The translations under genes and the position numbers were made by a program. From Pseudobutyrivibrio sp. ACV-2 (GTDB lineage: Bacteria; Bacillota; Clostridia; Lachnospirales; Lachnospiraceae), in the NCBI RefSeq assembly GCF_900107545.1, contig NZ_FNQZ01000017.1:1-64000 (forward strand): a DNA stretch of 64,000 nucleotides, given 5' to 3'. Of this stretch, positions 41,500 through 50,874 are shown piece by piece. Numbering within the stretch: the first letter of the stretch is position 1; each line of letters starts with the position of its first letter. The notes beneath the pieces are model-generated. The model had not been told where the DNA came from. It did not search any database and saw nothing but the letters and a program-made list of their open reading frames with translations.

Positions 41500-44271
41500 T
41501 TATTCGTGTAGTAATTCTATTGTCGAAAGCTGAGTATTTCCATTTCCTTTGAATCGTAAATAAAGGGCTGAGACTCCGTCCTCTGGTTGGAACTTGCCTT
41601 CATATTCGGTCCAAACATTTGCAAAATCTATTTCCACCTTTCCAAGGACTTCACCGTCAATTGATTTTAGCACCTCAAAGGTTCCAGCACCGTACCCACG
41701 GGTCTTAATTCTGATTCCTTTAACACCCTTGAAATCAAAATACTTGAAGCCGATTACAGTTGTATCTGTAATGTCCTTAATATAGCTATCCTCATGACCT
41801 GATGTGCCGTACTCCTGCACGATTCTTGGGTTAGTCTGCTCCACATATATTCCTGTCTTATCGTTGAAAATGTTGCAGGCGATATATGATGGATATTCTC
41901 CAATATCTGAAAGTGGGCCATCGTTTAAACCACAGGAAGTGATCTCCACCTGAGGGATGCTGCCATCAGCATTGAAATGAATCTTTTCTGCGCAGCCCTG
42001 TCTTGAAAGCCAGGTTCCATTAGTGTGTCTATGATAAAAGATATACCAATCATCACCAATCTGAACTATGCTTCCGTGATTGTTTGCCCCTGGGCAGGTT
42101 GGCATATCCGCAGGCTTATAGCTATCAATATGTAAATCAGAGTTGCTTACAATCACACCGCCATATGTAAATGGGCCAGCTGGTGATTTTGATGTTGCAT
42201 AGCAAAGCTCGTGCATCACCTCTGATGAATAGATGAAATAATAGGTGTCATCATGTTTTCTGATAGATGGTGCTTCAAAGAATGCATGTCCCTCAAAGCC
42301 TGTGCCTGCGCTATAGCAATTGCCTGGAGCGATAATCTCAGGAGCCTTTTTGATGGTCAACATATCAGGGCCAAGCACTGTAAACTGAGCGCCTGTTCTG
42401 CTCTTATCCCCCTGTCCACAGAAGCCTGTGTAGAGATATGTTTCATCCCCTTCTGTAAGTACCCCTGGGTCAAACTGTGGCTCGTCACCTTCTCTTTCAC
42501 CAAGTCTATTACCATCTTCATAATGAACATAGCCATAGAATGTGTATGGGCCTGCCGGTGTATCGCTGACTGCAACAGATACCACACTTACCTTATCCAA
42601 AACGTAGAACAGATAGTATCTTCCATCTGATCCTACTGTAACGTCCGGCGCATAAAGACACATATGGCCATCTTCATTGAGTGGGTCGTCAGTCTTTTTA
42701 TAAATCACACCTTCATAGTGCCAGTTTCCCAAATCATCAACTGGTGCTGACCAGCACACATAATCTCCCAAGCAGAAGGCTGCACCATTATACAAATCAT
42801 GAGAACCATATACATACACTCTGTCACCAAACACGTAAGGCTCTCCATCAGGAATGTATTCCCAGTTTGGAAGATATGGATTTACAGCCTGCTTTCTGGT
42901 GTTTTGACGAATACCACCTTCTCTTCTGGCCTTTGCCCCCTGACTTAAAAACTCCATTTCATCTTTTTTATCAAGGCTAAATGGCTCCCATTTCGGAAGG
43001 GTATTTCTATCACGTCCTGTTCCGTTTGGATTTGCTGTCTTTATGAAATTGGCAAAATAATCACACATCTGTCTAGCCAAATCATAATGTCTGCCCTCAT
43101 ATGGGCGGTGGCACTTGCCCAGACTCTCGAAAAAGAACCACAGATCTACTGAATGGAAATTGCCTGGATAATCCACTCCATCTCCTGGAATATCTGTATC
43201 AAATCGATAATAATAAAGCTTTCTTGTAGGGTTCTTTTTCAAAGCATCATTAAATGCACTCTTAACTGAATGCTCCACCATATTGATTTTATCCACTAAA
43301 AATTCATCTGATGTGTTTCCTGCGATAACTGGAACATCAGCACAATCACCATTCACAAAACGCTCGACAGGGTCACTCTTGCAGAATACCCCATCCATGA
43401 TAGGAAACATTCTAGGATGATTCTGAACAAATCTGTTATAGCCATTAAAAATTTCATCAGCAGATAAAGCTCTTGCTTCTGCCAAGGTCTTAACACCCAA
43501 TGATGCAAAAAATTCTTCTCCTAGTTTTTCTGCATCTTTAAGACTCAGTGGTCTAAAAATATCTACATCAGGATTAGGCATACGGATGATACCGCTTAGA
43601 ATAACAGCCCCCTTAACGATATCCCTGTTGTCCTCACAAACCAGCTGATTCATTGTGCTGGCACCACCGGCAGACTGACCTGCAATCACAATCTGATCTG
43701 GGTCTCCACCAAATGCTGCAATGTTTCTATATACCCAGTGAAGGCCTGCCTTTTGGTCTAAAAGTCCAAAATTTCCTGGAGCATCAGGGGCTTCCTTTGT
43801 GATATCAGGATGAGCCAGATATCCAAAGCAGTTCAGTCGATAATTCACACTGACAACAACCACACCTCTTCTGGCAAGTCTCTCTCCGTCAAATTCCATC
43901 TCTGCTGTGTATCCCCACTGGAAGGCTCCTCCGAAAAACCATACCAATACAGGAAGCTTTTCATCCTTTGCTTTTGCAGGGGTCCACACATTTAAATACA
44001 GGCAGTCCTCGCTGTCTTCAAGCCCTGTGTCCACATGCCATTCTCTGTCATACAGACCATCGCCACCCTGAGGAACATCCTGCATGGAAAGTGGGCCAAA
44101 CTGAAAGCACTCCCTTACCCCTTCCCAATCCTCTGCTGGCTGTGGCGCACGAAATCTGTTCTCCCCAACAGGTGGAGCAGCAAAAGGAATCTTTTTATAT
44201 ACTGTCACTCGCGGGTCAGTTCCTGGCAAGCCACGAACTGCACCATTTTCTACTACTGTCTCTCTAAGCAT
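41500..44271 (-). CDS. Carboxylesterase-GH43 fusion with CBM6-like tail
   Basis: 923 residues. About 1-450: carboxylesterase type B with nucleophile S200 (AGQSAGG), a WFFGGAFQ oxyanion loop and GNFHSVDLW. About 465-790: GH43 five-blade propeller with base Asp in YIPDGEPYVF, APDVTVGSDGRYYLFY (pKa Asp) and acid Glu in FFEAPSIRK. About 800-923: beta-sandwich resembling CBM6. No signal peptide, so it works in the cytoplasm on imported acylated or feruloylated xylo-/arabino-oligosaccharides (inference). Both catalytic sets look complete. Monocistronic; no transporter adjacent. Confidence 0.85.
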   Translation of the reverse strand: MLRETVVENGAVRGLPGTDPRVTVYKKIPFAAPPVGENRFRAPQPAEDWEGVRECFQFGPLSMQDVPQGGDGLYDREWHVDTGLEDSEDCLYLNVWTPAKAKDEKLPVLVWFFGGAFQWGYTAEMEFDGERLARRGVVVVSVNYRLNCFGYLAHPDITKEAPDAPGNFGLLDQKAGLHWVYRNIAAFGGDPDQIVIAGQSAGGASTMNQLVCEDNRDIVKGAVILSGIIRMPNPDVDIFRPLSLKDAEKLGEEFFASLGVKTLAEARALSADEIFNGYNRFVQNHPRMFPIMDGVFCKSDPVERFVNGDCADVPVIAGNTSDEFLVDKINMVEHSVKSAFNDALKKNPTRKLYYYRFDTDIPGDGVDYPGNFHSVDLWFFFESLGKCHRPYEGRHYDLARQMCDYFANFIKTANPNGTGRDRNTLPKWEPFSLDKKDEMEFLSQGAKARREGGIRQNTRKQAVNPYLPNWEYIPDGEPYVFGDRVYVYGSHDLYNGAAFCLGDYVCWSAPVDDLGNWHYEGVIYKKTDDPLNEDGHMCLYAPDVTVGSDGRYYLFYVLDKVSVVSVAVSDTPAGPYTFYGYVHYEDGNRLGEREGDEPQFDPGVLTEGDETYLYTGFCGQGDKSRTGAQFTVLGPDMLTIKKAPEIIAPGNCYSAGTGFEGHAFFEAPSIRKHDDTYYFIYSSEVMHELCYATSKSPAGPFTYGGVIVSNSDLHIDSYKPADMPTCPGANNHGSIVQIGDDWYIFYHRHTNGTWLSRQGCAEKIHFNADGSIPQVEITSCGLNDGPLSDIGEYPSYIACNIFNDKTGIYVEQTNPRIVQEYGTSGHEDSYIKDITDTTVIGFKYFDFKGVKGIRIKTRGYGAGTFEVLKSIDGEVLGKVEIDFANVWTEYEGKFQPEDGVSALYLRFKGNGNTQLSTIELLHE

Positions 44272-44391
44272 TACATTATTCTCCTTATACCTTCCCTATT
44301 ATTTCATGTTATGTACTCATTATAAGTATCAAAGGAAAAATTTAGGGTGGGCAAACAATAGGTTTTTCCGGTCAAATTAAAGAATTCTTCT

Positions 44392-44429
44392 CATAAAAAA
44401 AGATTGATTACCACCTGGATAATCAATCT
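44392..44429 (-). terminator. Terminator of the OPT-PqqD operon
   Basis: agattgatta/taatcaatct stem followed on the minus strand by eight T, just after the PqqD-like gene. Confidence 0.85.
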
Positions 44430-44436
44430 CTAAAAA

Positions 44437-44775
44437 TTACTTTATTTGACTTATGAAGCCAACCTGGCTGAGCTGTTTCATGTAAACACTTAATCGCTCA
44501 TAAAGTGGCTCTGCTTCTTCTCCAAAATTTTCATGAACAAGCTGACCGATTTCATATACATCTCGCTTGCCATCGATTGTTTGGAAAATAAAACTGCCCA
44601 TACCTTCTAGTGTGATTTTAGACACCTTAGGCTTTTTGAAAAACTTTTGGGCTATTCTGTTTGTAAATCCTTTATTCTCCATTTCGACGATGACCTCGCC
44701 GGACTCATTACAAGTCCAAGTGAGGTCATCATTTACTTTGAAGACATAGTCTAAAAAGTTGTCTTTATTTTTCAT
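44437..44775 (-). CDS. PqqD-family protein coupled to an OPT transporter
   Basis: 112 residues from the ATG at 44775, which has aggaaagaag in front and lies 11 bases inside the OPT gene. The second half (GSFIFQTIDGKRDVYEIGQL, then a helix and QVGFI) is the winged-helix PqqD fold (PF05402), which in RiPP pathways binds leader peptides. No precursor peptide or radical SAM gene is seen nearby. The tight coupling suggests it serves the transporter, perhaps as a substrate-recognition element (inference). Confidence 0.7.
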   Translation of the reverse strand: MKNKDNFLDYVFKVNDDLTWTCNESGEVIVEMENKGFTNRIAQKFFKKPKVSKITLEGMGSFIFQTIDGKRDVYEIGQLVHENFGEEAEPLYERLSVYMKQLSQVGFISQIK

Positions 44776-46645
44776 TCTTCTTTCCTGTTGCTGCTTTATA
44801 TACAGCAAAAGCAACTAAAACAATAAGAATAAGTGCTGGCACATTACCTGTAGGAATTACTGAGCTTAAGTTAATCTTGTCTGTAATGCCTGCTACTGTA
44901 AGGATAGCAAGAAGTACACCTATGATACCCTCACCAGCAATAAGTCCTGAACAGAAGAGAATACCCTTTCCTGACTCATCCTTCTGCTCACCAAACTTGA
45001 AATCAGCATACTTGCGGATAAGACCACCAATCATGATTGTAGCTGAAAGCTCAAGTGGAAGGTAAAGACCAATTGAAACAGGAAGTGCTGCTACACCAAG
45101 GATCTCGATTGTGATTGAGATGAACGCACCGATGAAAATAAGTGCCCATGGAAGATTTCCATTCATAACACCTTCGATAATCATCTTCATCATTGTAGCC
45201 TGTGGAGCTGCAAGCATGTCTGAACCAAATCCATAAGCTGAATCAAGAAGAACCATAACACCACCGATTGCAAGAGCTGCTGCAACAGTACCAAGGATTT
45301 CACCAATCTGCTGCTTCTTTGGTGTTGCACCAAGGATATAACCTGTCTTTAAATCCTGTGAAGTATCACCTGCCATACAAGCTGCGATACAAATGATAGA
45401 ACCGATTGCGATGGCACCCTGCATTCCGTGAACGCCTGTGTCACCAATAACCTTAAGGCAGATTGTTGCGATAAGGATTGTAGCGATTGTCATACCAGAA
45501 ACTGGGTTGTTTGAGCTACCTACAAGACCAACCATACGTGAACTTACAGCACTGAAGAAGAAACCGAAGATAACGATGATGATGGCACCAAGAAGTGTAA
45601 CAGGCACTGCTGGTACAAGCCAGATAGCAAGGATAAGAACTACAATACCACCAAGAACAATACGGATGTCCATATCAAGTGCTGTACGCTCTGTAGATGT
45701 AGAACCTGCTGTCTTGATGCTCTTGATTGAATCTACGAATGTTCTAACGATAAGTGGAAGTGTCTTAATAAGTGAAATGATACCAGCTGCTGCAACGGCA
45801 CCTGCACCAATGTACTTGATGTAGTTTGACCAGATTGCTGCTGCACCTGCAGATGCATAAAGTTCTGCAACTGAAACGCTTGCTGGGTACATAACGATGT
45901 CGCCACCAAATGTAACGATAGCTGGAATAAGTACGAACCATCCAAGGATACCACCTGCAAACATATATGCAGAAATACGTGGTCCACAGATATAACCAAC
46001 TGATACAAGTGCTGGGTAAACCTCAGCAGAAAACTCTGTCTTAAGTGCTTCAATCTTTAAAGTGAACACTGACTGAATAGCGCAAAGTCCATCAACAACG
46101 AACTTTATAACAGCACCGATTCCCATACCAATGAATACAGATTTTGCAGAAGAACCACCTTCCTCACCTGCAAGAAGAACCTCAGCACAAGCTGTTCCTT
46201 CTGGATATGGAAGCACACCGTGCTCCTGTACAATAAGTGCACTACGAAGTGGAACCATGAAGAATACACCAAGAAGTCCACCGAAGAGGGCGATTACTGT
46301 GATGGTAATAAGCGAAGGTGTTTCCATAACGCCTTCCTTTGCCCAGATGAAAAGTGCTGGCATGGTGAAGATAGCACCTGCGGCAAGTGACTCACCTGCA
46401 GAGCCTACTGTCTGTACCATGTTGCTTTCAAGGATTGAATCCCTTTTCATAATAACTCGGATAACAGCCATTGAAATAACTGCTGCTGGAATAGAAGCAG
46501 AAACAGTCATACCAACTCTAAGTCCAAGATATGCATTAGCAGCGCCAAAGATTACTGCAAGGAGAAGACCCATGATAATAGATGTAGGAGTCATCTCAGG
46601 AGTAACCTTGTCCGCTGGAACATAAGGTTTAAATTGCTTTTCCAT
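44765..46645 (-). CDS. OPT-family oligopeptide transporter
   Basis: 626 residues, about 14-16 hydrophobic segments. YLGLRVGMTVSASIPAAVIS, NMVQTVGSAGESLAAG, PYPEGTACAEVL and GDTSQDLKTGYILGATP are landmarks of the bacterial OPT family (secondary uptake of small peptides or related metal chelates). Start set at the ATG at 46645 with aaaggag six bases upstream. The stop overlaps the PqqD-like gene. A long inverted repeat lies in the gap upstream. Confidence 0.93.
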   Translation of the reverse strand: MEKQFKPYVPADKVTPEMTPTSIIMGLLLAVIFGAANAYLGLRVGMTVSASIPAAVISMAVIRVIMKRDSILESNMVQTVGSAGESLAAGAIFTMPALFIWAKEGVMETPSLITITVIALFGGLLGVFFMVPLRSALIVQEHGVLPYPEGTACAEVLLAGEEGGSSAKSVFIGMGIGAVIKFVVDGLCAIQSVFTLKIEALKTEFSAEVYPALVSVGYICGPRISAYMFAGGILGWFVLIPAIVTFGGDIVMYPASVSVAELYASAGAAAIWSNYIKYIGAGAVAAAGIISLIKTLPLIVRTFVDSIKSIKTAGSTSTERTALDMDIRIVLGGIVVLILAIWLVPAVPVTLLGAIIIVIFGFFFSAVSSRMVGLVGSSNNPVSGMTIATILIATICLKVIGDTGVHGMQGAIAIGSIICIAACMAGDTSQDLKTGYILGATPKKQQIGEILGTVAAALAIGGVMVLLDSAYGFGSDMLAAPQATMMKMIIEGVMNGNLPWALIFIGAFISITIEILGVAALPVSIGLYLPLELSATIMIGGLIRKYADFKFGEQKDESGKGILFCSGLIAGEGIIGVLLAILTVAGITDKINLSSVIPTGNVPALILIVLVAFAVYKAATGKKNEK

Positions 46646-46755
46646 ATTATTTATCTCCTTTACTAACTTTAAACCGAATGTTTCTATTATATACACACTT
46701 TAAAGTGTTTGCAATTTGATGTGTTAAAGCGCTAAAGTGGCAACTCCATGTAGGA

Positions 46756-46888
46756 GAACAATGCTCGTTTTGATGTTGAAAAGGCGTTTGAATATATCTA
46801 AGTATTTTCAATATCGGTCAAGCCTATACTCATTGAAAATACTAAGATATATTTCAAACGCCTTTAGCCTAGTCTATGTACATTGTTC
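46756..46888. repeat. Long inverted repeat between fprA and the OPT gene
   Basis: Arms aaggcgtttgaatatatcta (from 46781, 32 bases) and 46832-46864 pair almost perfectly around a 19-base loop. Outer arms gaacaatg (46756) and cattgttc (46881) extend the stem. No T-run or ORF. Confidence 0.75.
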
Positions 46889-46909
46889 CTCGTAAGGACT
46901 TTTATACTT

Positions 46910-48064
46910 CTATAAATTTTTTACCAGCTCATCCATTACAGCTTCGCTGTCACTGTTAAGAGTAGACTTAATAGATACCACTGGCTCAACGAACTCCATG
47001 TTTTTCATTGGCTCTAAAATGGCTTTCATGCATTTAGCTGCCTGTGGTGCCCAGGTACCGTTTTCTACAAAGCCAACCTTACGGTTCTGATAGGTCTTTG
47101 CTGCAAGATGATGAAGGAAATCATCCATTGGTGAGAAAAGATTTCCATCGTAGGTTGCGGCACAGCAAATCATTTTATCAAAGCGGAATGCCTGTGCTAC
47201 GGCCTCAGAGATTGGCTCACGACACACATCCATAAGTAGTGTCTTGTGACCTGCCTGCTCAAGCTTTTCCTGAAGCTTAAGAGCTGCTTTTTTGGTGTTA
47301 CCATGGATGGAAGCTACAGCGATAAATACGCCCTCTTCTTCAGGCTTGTAGCTACTCCAGGTGTTATAAAGATCGATATAATAGCCTAAATTTTCTGTGA
47401 GGATTGGACCATGAAGTGGGCAGATTGTCTGAATATCAAGAGCTGCTGCCTTTTTCAACAATCCTTGTACAGATGCACCATACTTACCCACAATATTAAG
47501 ATAATATCTACGGGCTTCATCAATCCATGGTTCATCTACATCAAGTGCACCAAATTTACCAAAGCCATCTGCTGCAAAAAGTACTTTTTCTGTACTTTCA
47601 TATGAAACCATTACCTCTGGCCAGTGAACCATTGGCGCCATTGCAAATGTAAGTGTGTGTGTTCCAAGCTCAAGTGTATCACCTTCTGCAACCACATGCT
47701 TTCGTGATTCAAAAAGAGCTGACTCCATAAACTGCCCCATCATAGTAAATGTCTTGACGTTACCTACTACAGTTGTGTCAGGATATTTCTCCAGGAAGGT
47801 CTTAATAGAACCGGAATGATCTGGCTCCATGTGATGTACCACCAAATAGTCAGGTGTCTTGCCAGCAAGCTCTTTTTCAAGATTTGAAAGCCACTCGTCT
47901 GTTACTCGTGGATCTGCGGTATCCATAACGGCAATTTTATCATCCATAATTACGTATGAATTATAAGAAACTCCGTTAGGCACTGGATACTGACTTTCAA
48001 ATAAATCAATAGTTTTGTCATTACAACCAATATACTTTATTGCATCGGAAAAATTAACGCTCAT
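46910..48064 (-). CDS. FprA-type flavodiiron protein
   Basis: 384 residues: metallo-beta-lactamase-like diiron domain (1-250) and flavodoxin domain (about 255-384). Iron ligands H-x-E-x-DH appear in VVHHMEPDHSGS, with MVHWPE, the bridging Asp in AADGFGKFGALD and PLHGPIL. The FMN phosphate loop is ASIHGNTKKAA. Such proteins reduce O2 to water or NO to N2O, protecting strict anaerobes. No rubredoxin is fused or adjacent. Monocistronic. Confidence 0.93.
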   Translation of the reverse strand: MSVNFSDAIKYIGCNDKTIDLFESQYPVPNGVSYNSYVIMDDKIAVMDTADPRVTDEWLSNLEKELAGKTPDYLVVHHMEPDHSGSIKTFLEKYPDTTVVGNVKTFTMMGQFMESALFESRKHVVAEGDTLELGTHTLTFAMAPMVHWPEVMVSYESTEKVLFAADGFGKFGALDVDEPWIDEARRYYLNIVGKYGASVQGLLKKAAALDIQTICPLHGPILTENLGYYIDLYNTWSSYKPEEEGVFIAVASIHGNTKKAALKLQEKLEQAGHKTLLMDVCREPISEAVAQAFRFDKMICCAATYDGNLFSPMDDFLHHLAAKTYQNRKVGFVENGTWAPQAAKCMKAILEPMKNMEFVEPVVSIKSTLNSDSEAVMDELVKNL

Positions 48065-48131
48065 GATTTCCCTCCTCCTATTCTATATCACAATATTACC
48101 AAAAATCTTAATCTGTGAATAGTTCCTTAAG

Positions 48132-48169
48132 AAAAAAATAGACCCTCTGGTTTCCCAAAGGATCTATTT
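48132..48169 (-). terminator. Terminator of the secreted repeat protein gene
   Basis: aaatagatcctttggg and its near complement form a 15-bp stem followed on the minus strand by seven T. Confidence 0.75.
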
Positions 48170-48237
48170 TCTATTCTAATGTCGCATTATTAAATAGTTT
48201 TAGCCAGTGACTCTTCAAAATGAATTTTCCATCAGCC

Positions 48238-50640
48238 CTATTTTCTAGGCATATCCCTTTTAACTATTATCTTAACTATATCACTCAGGATTTCCCCAAA
48301 GGTTGCAGTTCTTACTGTGGTACCAGTATCTTCTGTTTTTCTTGCCTCCTCACGCAACTTTATATCTGTAATCTGCGCTTTTTCCATATCTACATAAATT
48401 GAACCGACTGTAGTATTGGCATATGATAAGAACTCTTTACCTGAGGCTTCAATTCTCTTTCCTTCCATAACATAGGTGTGCTTAGTTGTTAAATAGTCAA
48501 TACCTTCATTCTTTGCATCGTATAATACCTTAAGAATTAAGTCTCTTCTAGTTGAGAGGGGAGCGTTTTTATATACGTTATATTTAGCACACTGATTTAA
48601 GATAATATCTGCTTTTCCTTGTAATTCTGCAACATCAGCATAATATTCTCTCAACTGTTCATCATCGTAGATATTCTGCTTCTGTTCCTGTTTTGGAGTA
48701 GTCTCCTGGTCATCAGATTGTCCAGAATCTGAATTCTTACCGTACGCTTTCATAAAGGCATCCATAATCTCTTTATTAGTATATTTGCCATTATTTCCGC
48801 TTCCGTCACCACCTAGTGCCTTGTCTACCATAGGAATCATTTCAGCACCAAGCTGTCCAACCTCTTCAGGTGTAAGATTCTTTGTTATCTTTGAAACATC
48901 GCCACCTAATGCCTTACCAAATACAGCATCAAGCCCCTTATCTACACCGCGATCAATAGCCTTATCTAATGCACCTTTTGCCTTATCTAAAACATAATCC
49001 CACGCTGGACTACTCTCATCTTTCTTACCCTCAGACTTTGAAGAATTGCCATTCTCAGACGCTGGAGTTCCGCAAACCTTATTATATGACTTTGTAAAGG
49101 CATCCATTAGCTCTTTATAACTAAACTTACCATTATTTCCGCTTCCATCGCCACCTAGAGCCTTGTCCACTATTGAAACCATTGATCCGCCAAATTTACC
49201 TAAATCACCAGATGTAAGATTTTTAGCTGCTGTCATAAGATCTCCGCCTAGAACTTTATCAAAAAGATAATCTATGCCCTTATCGACACCTTTATCAATA
49301 GCCTTATCAATTCCCTTATCTAATGCGCCTTTTGCCTTATCTAAAACATAATCCCATATTGGATTAGTTCCAAAACCAATTTTGTCTAGTGGTGGAAGAT
49401 CTTCGTCTTTCTTATCTTCTGTCTTTGTTTCTTCTGGAATCTTATCTTCTTTTATTATCTCATGGCGAGTTTCAACTACTTCAGGTAAGTCGTGCTTTTG
49501 TTCGTCTATCTTAGTCTCCTCTGTTTTAGACTCCTCTGTTTTAGATTCCTGTTTTGTTTCTTCTTTAGACTCTTCCTTCTTTGTTTCCTCGACCTTTGTC
49601 TCTTCAGCCTTTGTCTCTTCCTGCTTTGTTTCTTCGGCCTTTGTCTCTTCCTTCTTTGTTCCTTCAGCCTTTGTCTCTTCCTTCTTTGTCTCTTCCTGCT
49701 TTGCTCCCTCGGCCTTTGTCTCTTCCTTCTTTGTTTCTTCCTGCTTTGCTTCCTCGTCCTTTGTCTCTTCCTTCTTTGTTTCTTCCTGCTTTGCTTCCTC
49801 GGCCTTTGTCTCTTCCTTCTTTGTTTCCTCAGCCTTTGTCTCTTTCTTCTTTGTTTCCTCAGCCTTTGTCTCTTCCTTCTTGTTTCCTACTACCTTAGCT
49901 TCATTATCATTTTGAGCATCAGATCTTGAATCACTTACCTTATCAGGAACCTCTGGCTGTGGTTCCTCTTTTTTGTCATCATAACCTGGAACAGGTGCTG
50001 GCTGTGGTTTTGTGTTATTAATCTTATCTATTGTAGCCTTCTTAGATCTATCACCAATGATTATTGACTTTGCTTCATTTCTTGCATTCTGCTCAGCATT
50101 CTTTCTGGCAGTGCTTGTGATTTCATCCATCATCTCTTCTGCCTTAGGATTCTGCTGATTTCCATCGGTACCATAATAATTAATAACTACGTTATTGTTG
50201 TTTGTAATCTGCTGATTATTATTTGTGATAGTCTGATTGTTATTAATAACTTGATTATTATTTGTAACCTGGTTATTATTTATTGTCTGCTGATTATTGT
50301 TTGTTACCCGGTTATTATTGGTAACCTGATTGTTATTTGTTACCTGATTATTATTGGTAACCTGATTGTTATTTGTCGTCTGCTGATTGTTATTTGTTGT
50401 CTGGTTATTATTGGTAACCTGATTGTTGTTGGTTACCTGATTATTATTTGTTGTCAGTGTATTGTTACTATTTGTTGAAACATTTGTTACTGCGCAGCAC
50501 ACATTCTCATTTGAAACTTCAACCACCTGATTTGGTGTATCAACCTCACATGCCAATGCTACTGTTGATGCACTAGACATCATTACTATTGCTGCTAAAC
50601 CACCTGCTAATAATCTTACTTTGTTCATTCTTGTTTTCAT
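48238..50640 (-). CDS. Secreted protein with N-N-N-Q repeats, K/E repeats and a duplicated module
   Basis: 800 residues. Signal peptide 1-30 (basic start, hydrophobic core, ALA before C31). Residues 61-152 are ~16 copies of a 6-7 residue unit QVTNNN. Residues 253-378 are repeats of KEETKAEE. Two ~90-residue modules follow (429-521 and 547-634), each with WDYVLDKAKGALDK, a D-K-G-x-D helix, and GGDGSGNNGK then KELMDAF or KEIMDAF, recalling a calcium loop. Residues ~655-800 form a separate alpha/beta domain. No LPXTG or membrane tail. Likely extracellular or wall-associated; function unknown. SD ggagga. Confidence 0.82.
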   Translation of the reverse strand: MKTRMNKVRLLAGGLAAIVMMSSASTVALACEVDTPNQVVEVSNENVCCAVTNVSTNSNNTLTTNNNQVTNNNQVTNNNQTTNNNQQTTNNNQVTNNNQVTNNNQVTNNNRVTNNNQQTINNNQVTNNNQVINNNQTITNNNQQITNNNNVVINYYGTDGNQQNPKAEEMMDEITSTARKNAEQNARNEAKSIIIGDRSKKATIDKINNTKPQPAPVPGYDDKKEEPQPEVPDKVSDSRSDAQNDNEAKVVGNKKEETKAEETKKKETKAEETKKEETKAEEAKQEETKKEETKDEEAKQEETKKEETKAEGAKQEETKKEETKAEGTKKEETKAEETKQEETKAEETKVEETKKEESKEETKQESKTEESKTEETKIDEQKHDLPEVVETRHEIIKEDKIPEETKTEDKKDEDLPPLDKIGFGTNPIWDYVLDKAKGALDKGIDKAIDKGVDKGIDYLFDKVLGGDLMTAAKNLTSGDLGKFGGSMVSIVDKALGGDGSGNNGKFSYKELMDAFTKSYNKVCGTPASENGNSSKSEGKKDESSPAWDYVLDKAKGALDKAIDRGVDKGLDAVFGKALGGDVSKITKNLTPEEVGQLGAEMIPMVDKALGGDGSGNNGKYTNKEIMDAFMKAYGKNSDSGQSDDQETTPKQEQKQNIYDDEQLREYYADVAELQGKADIILNQCAKYNVYKNAPLSTRRDLILKVLYDAKNEGIDYLTTKHTYVMEGKRIEASGKEFLSYANTTVGSIYVDMEKAQITDIKLREEARKTEDTGTTVRTATFGEILSDIVKIIVKRDMPRK
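49507..49884 (-). repeat. DNA tandem repeats encoding K/E-rich segment
   Basis: Variants of a 24-30 base unit encoding EETKKEETKAEE recur without interruption inside the secreted protein gene. Copy number is expected to vary between strains. Confidence 0.75.
50185..50460 (-). repeat. DNA tandem repeats encoding N-N-N-Q segment
   Basis: An 18-base unit (aataataatcaggttacc and variants, with occasional 21-base units) is repeated about 15 times. Synonymous changes (aac/aat) are spread through the array, so it is old rather than a recent slippage product. Confidence 0.75.
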
Positions 50641-50773
50641 ACAATCTGTTCCTCCAATTTCAATTTTTTCTATGTTTTGTTGGTTTGTTATCTTTTTGAT
50701 GAGGCAATCATAGCAGTAGTATTATCACAAAAATATCACACGATATAATCTTTTTTCAGTTTTCTTTTGTAAT

Positions 50774-50807
50774 GACCAAAAAACCTCTGTAAATTCATAC
50801 AGAGGTT
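50774..50807 (-). terminator. Hairpin with T-run
   Basis: aacctctgta/tacagaggtt stem; on the minus strand six T follow. Stands behind the stronger hairpin at 50834. Confidence 0.6.
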
Positions 50808-50833
50808 ATAATTTTAGTGTGTAATTATTTATA

Positions 50834-50866
50834 CAAAAAAAGCCCCTCGACATAATGTCGAAGGGC
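50834..50866 (-). terminator. Terminator of the small gene at 50875
   Basis: gcccttcgacat/atgtcgaggggc stem followed on the minus strand by seven T. Confidence 0.8.
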
Positions 50867-50874
50867 ATACAAAA

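Noticed and set aside
44877-46625. Several long plus-strand frames opposite the OPT transporter gene
   Set aside because: Shadow frames created by the codon usage of a hydrophobic protein; the minus-strand OPT frame has clear family motifs and an SD.
49382-49929. Long open frames on the plus strand opposite the K/E repeats (Ser/Phe/Val- and Leu/Phe-rich)
   Set aside because: They are mirror products of the low-complexity repeats in the secreted protein gene and have no start signals.
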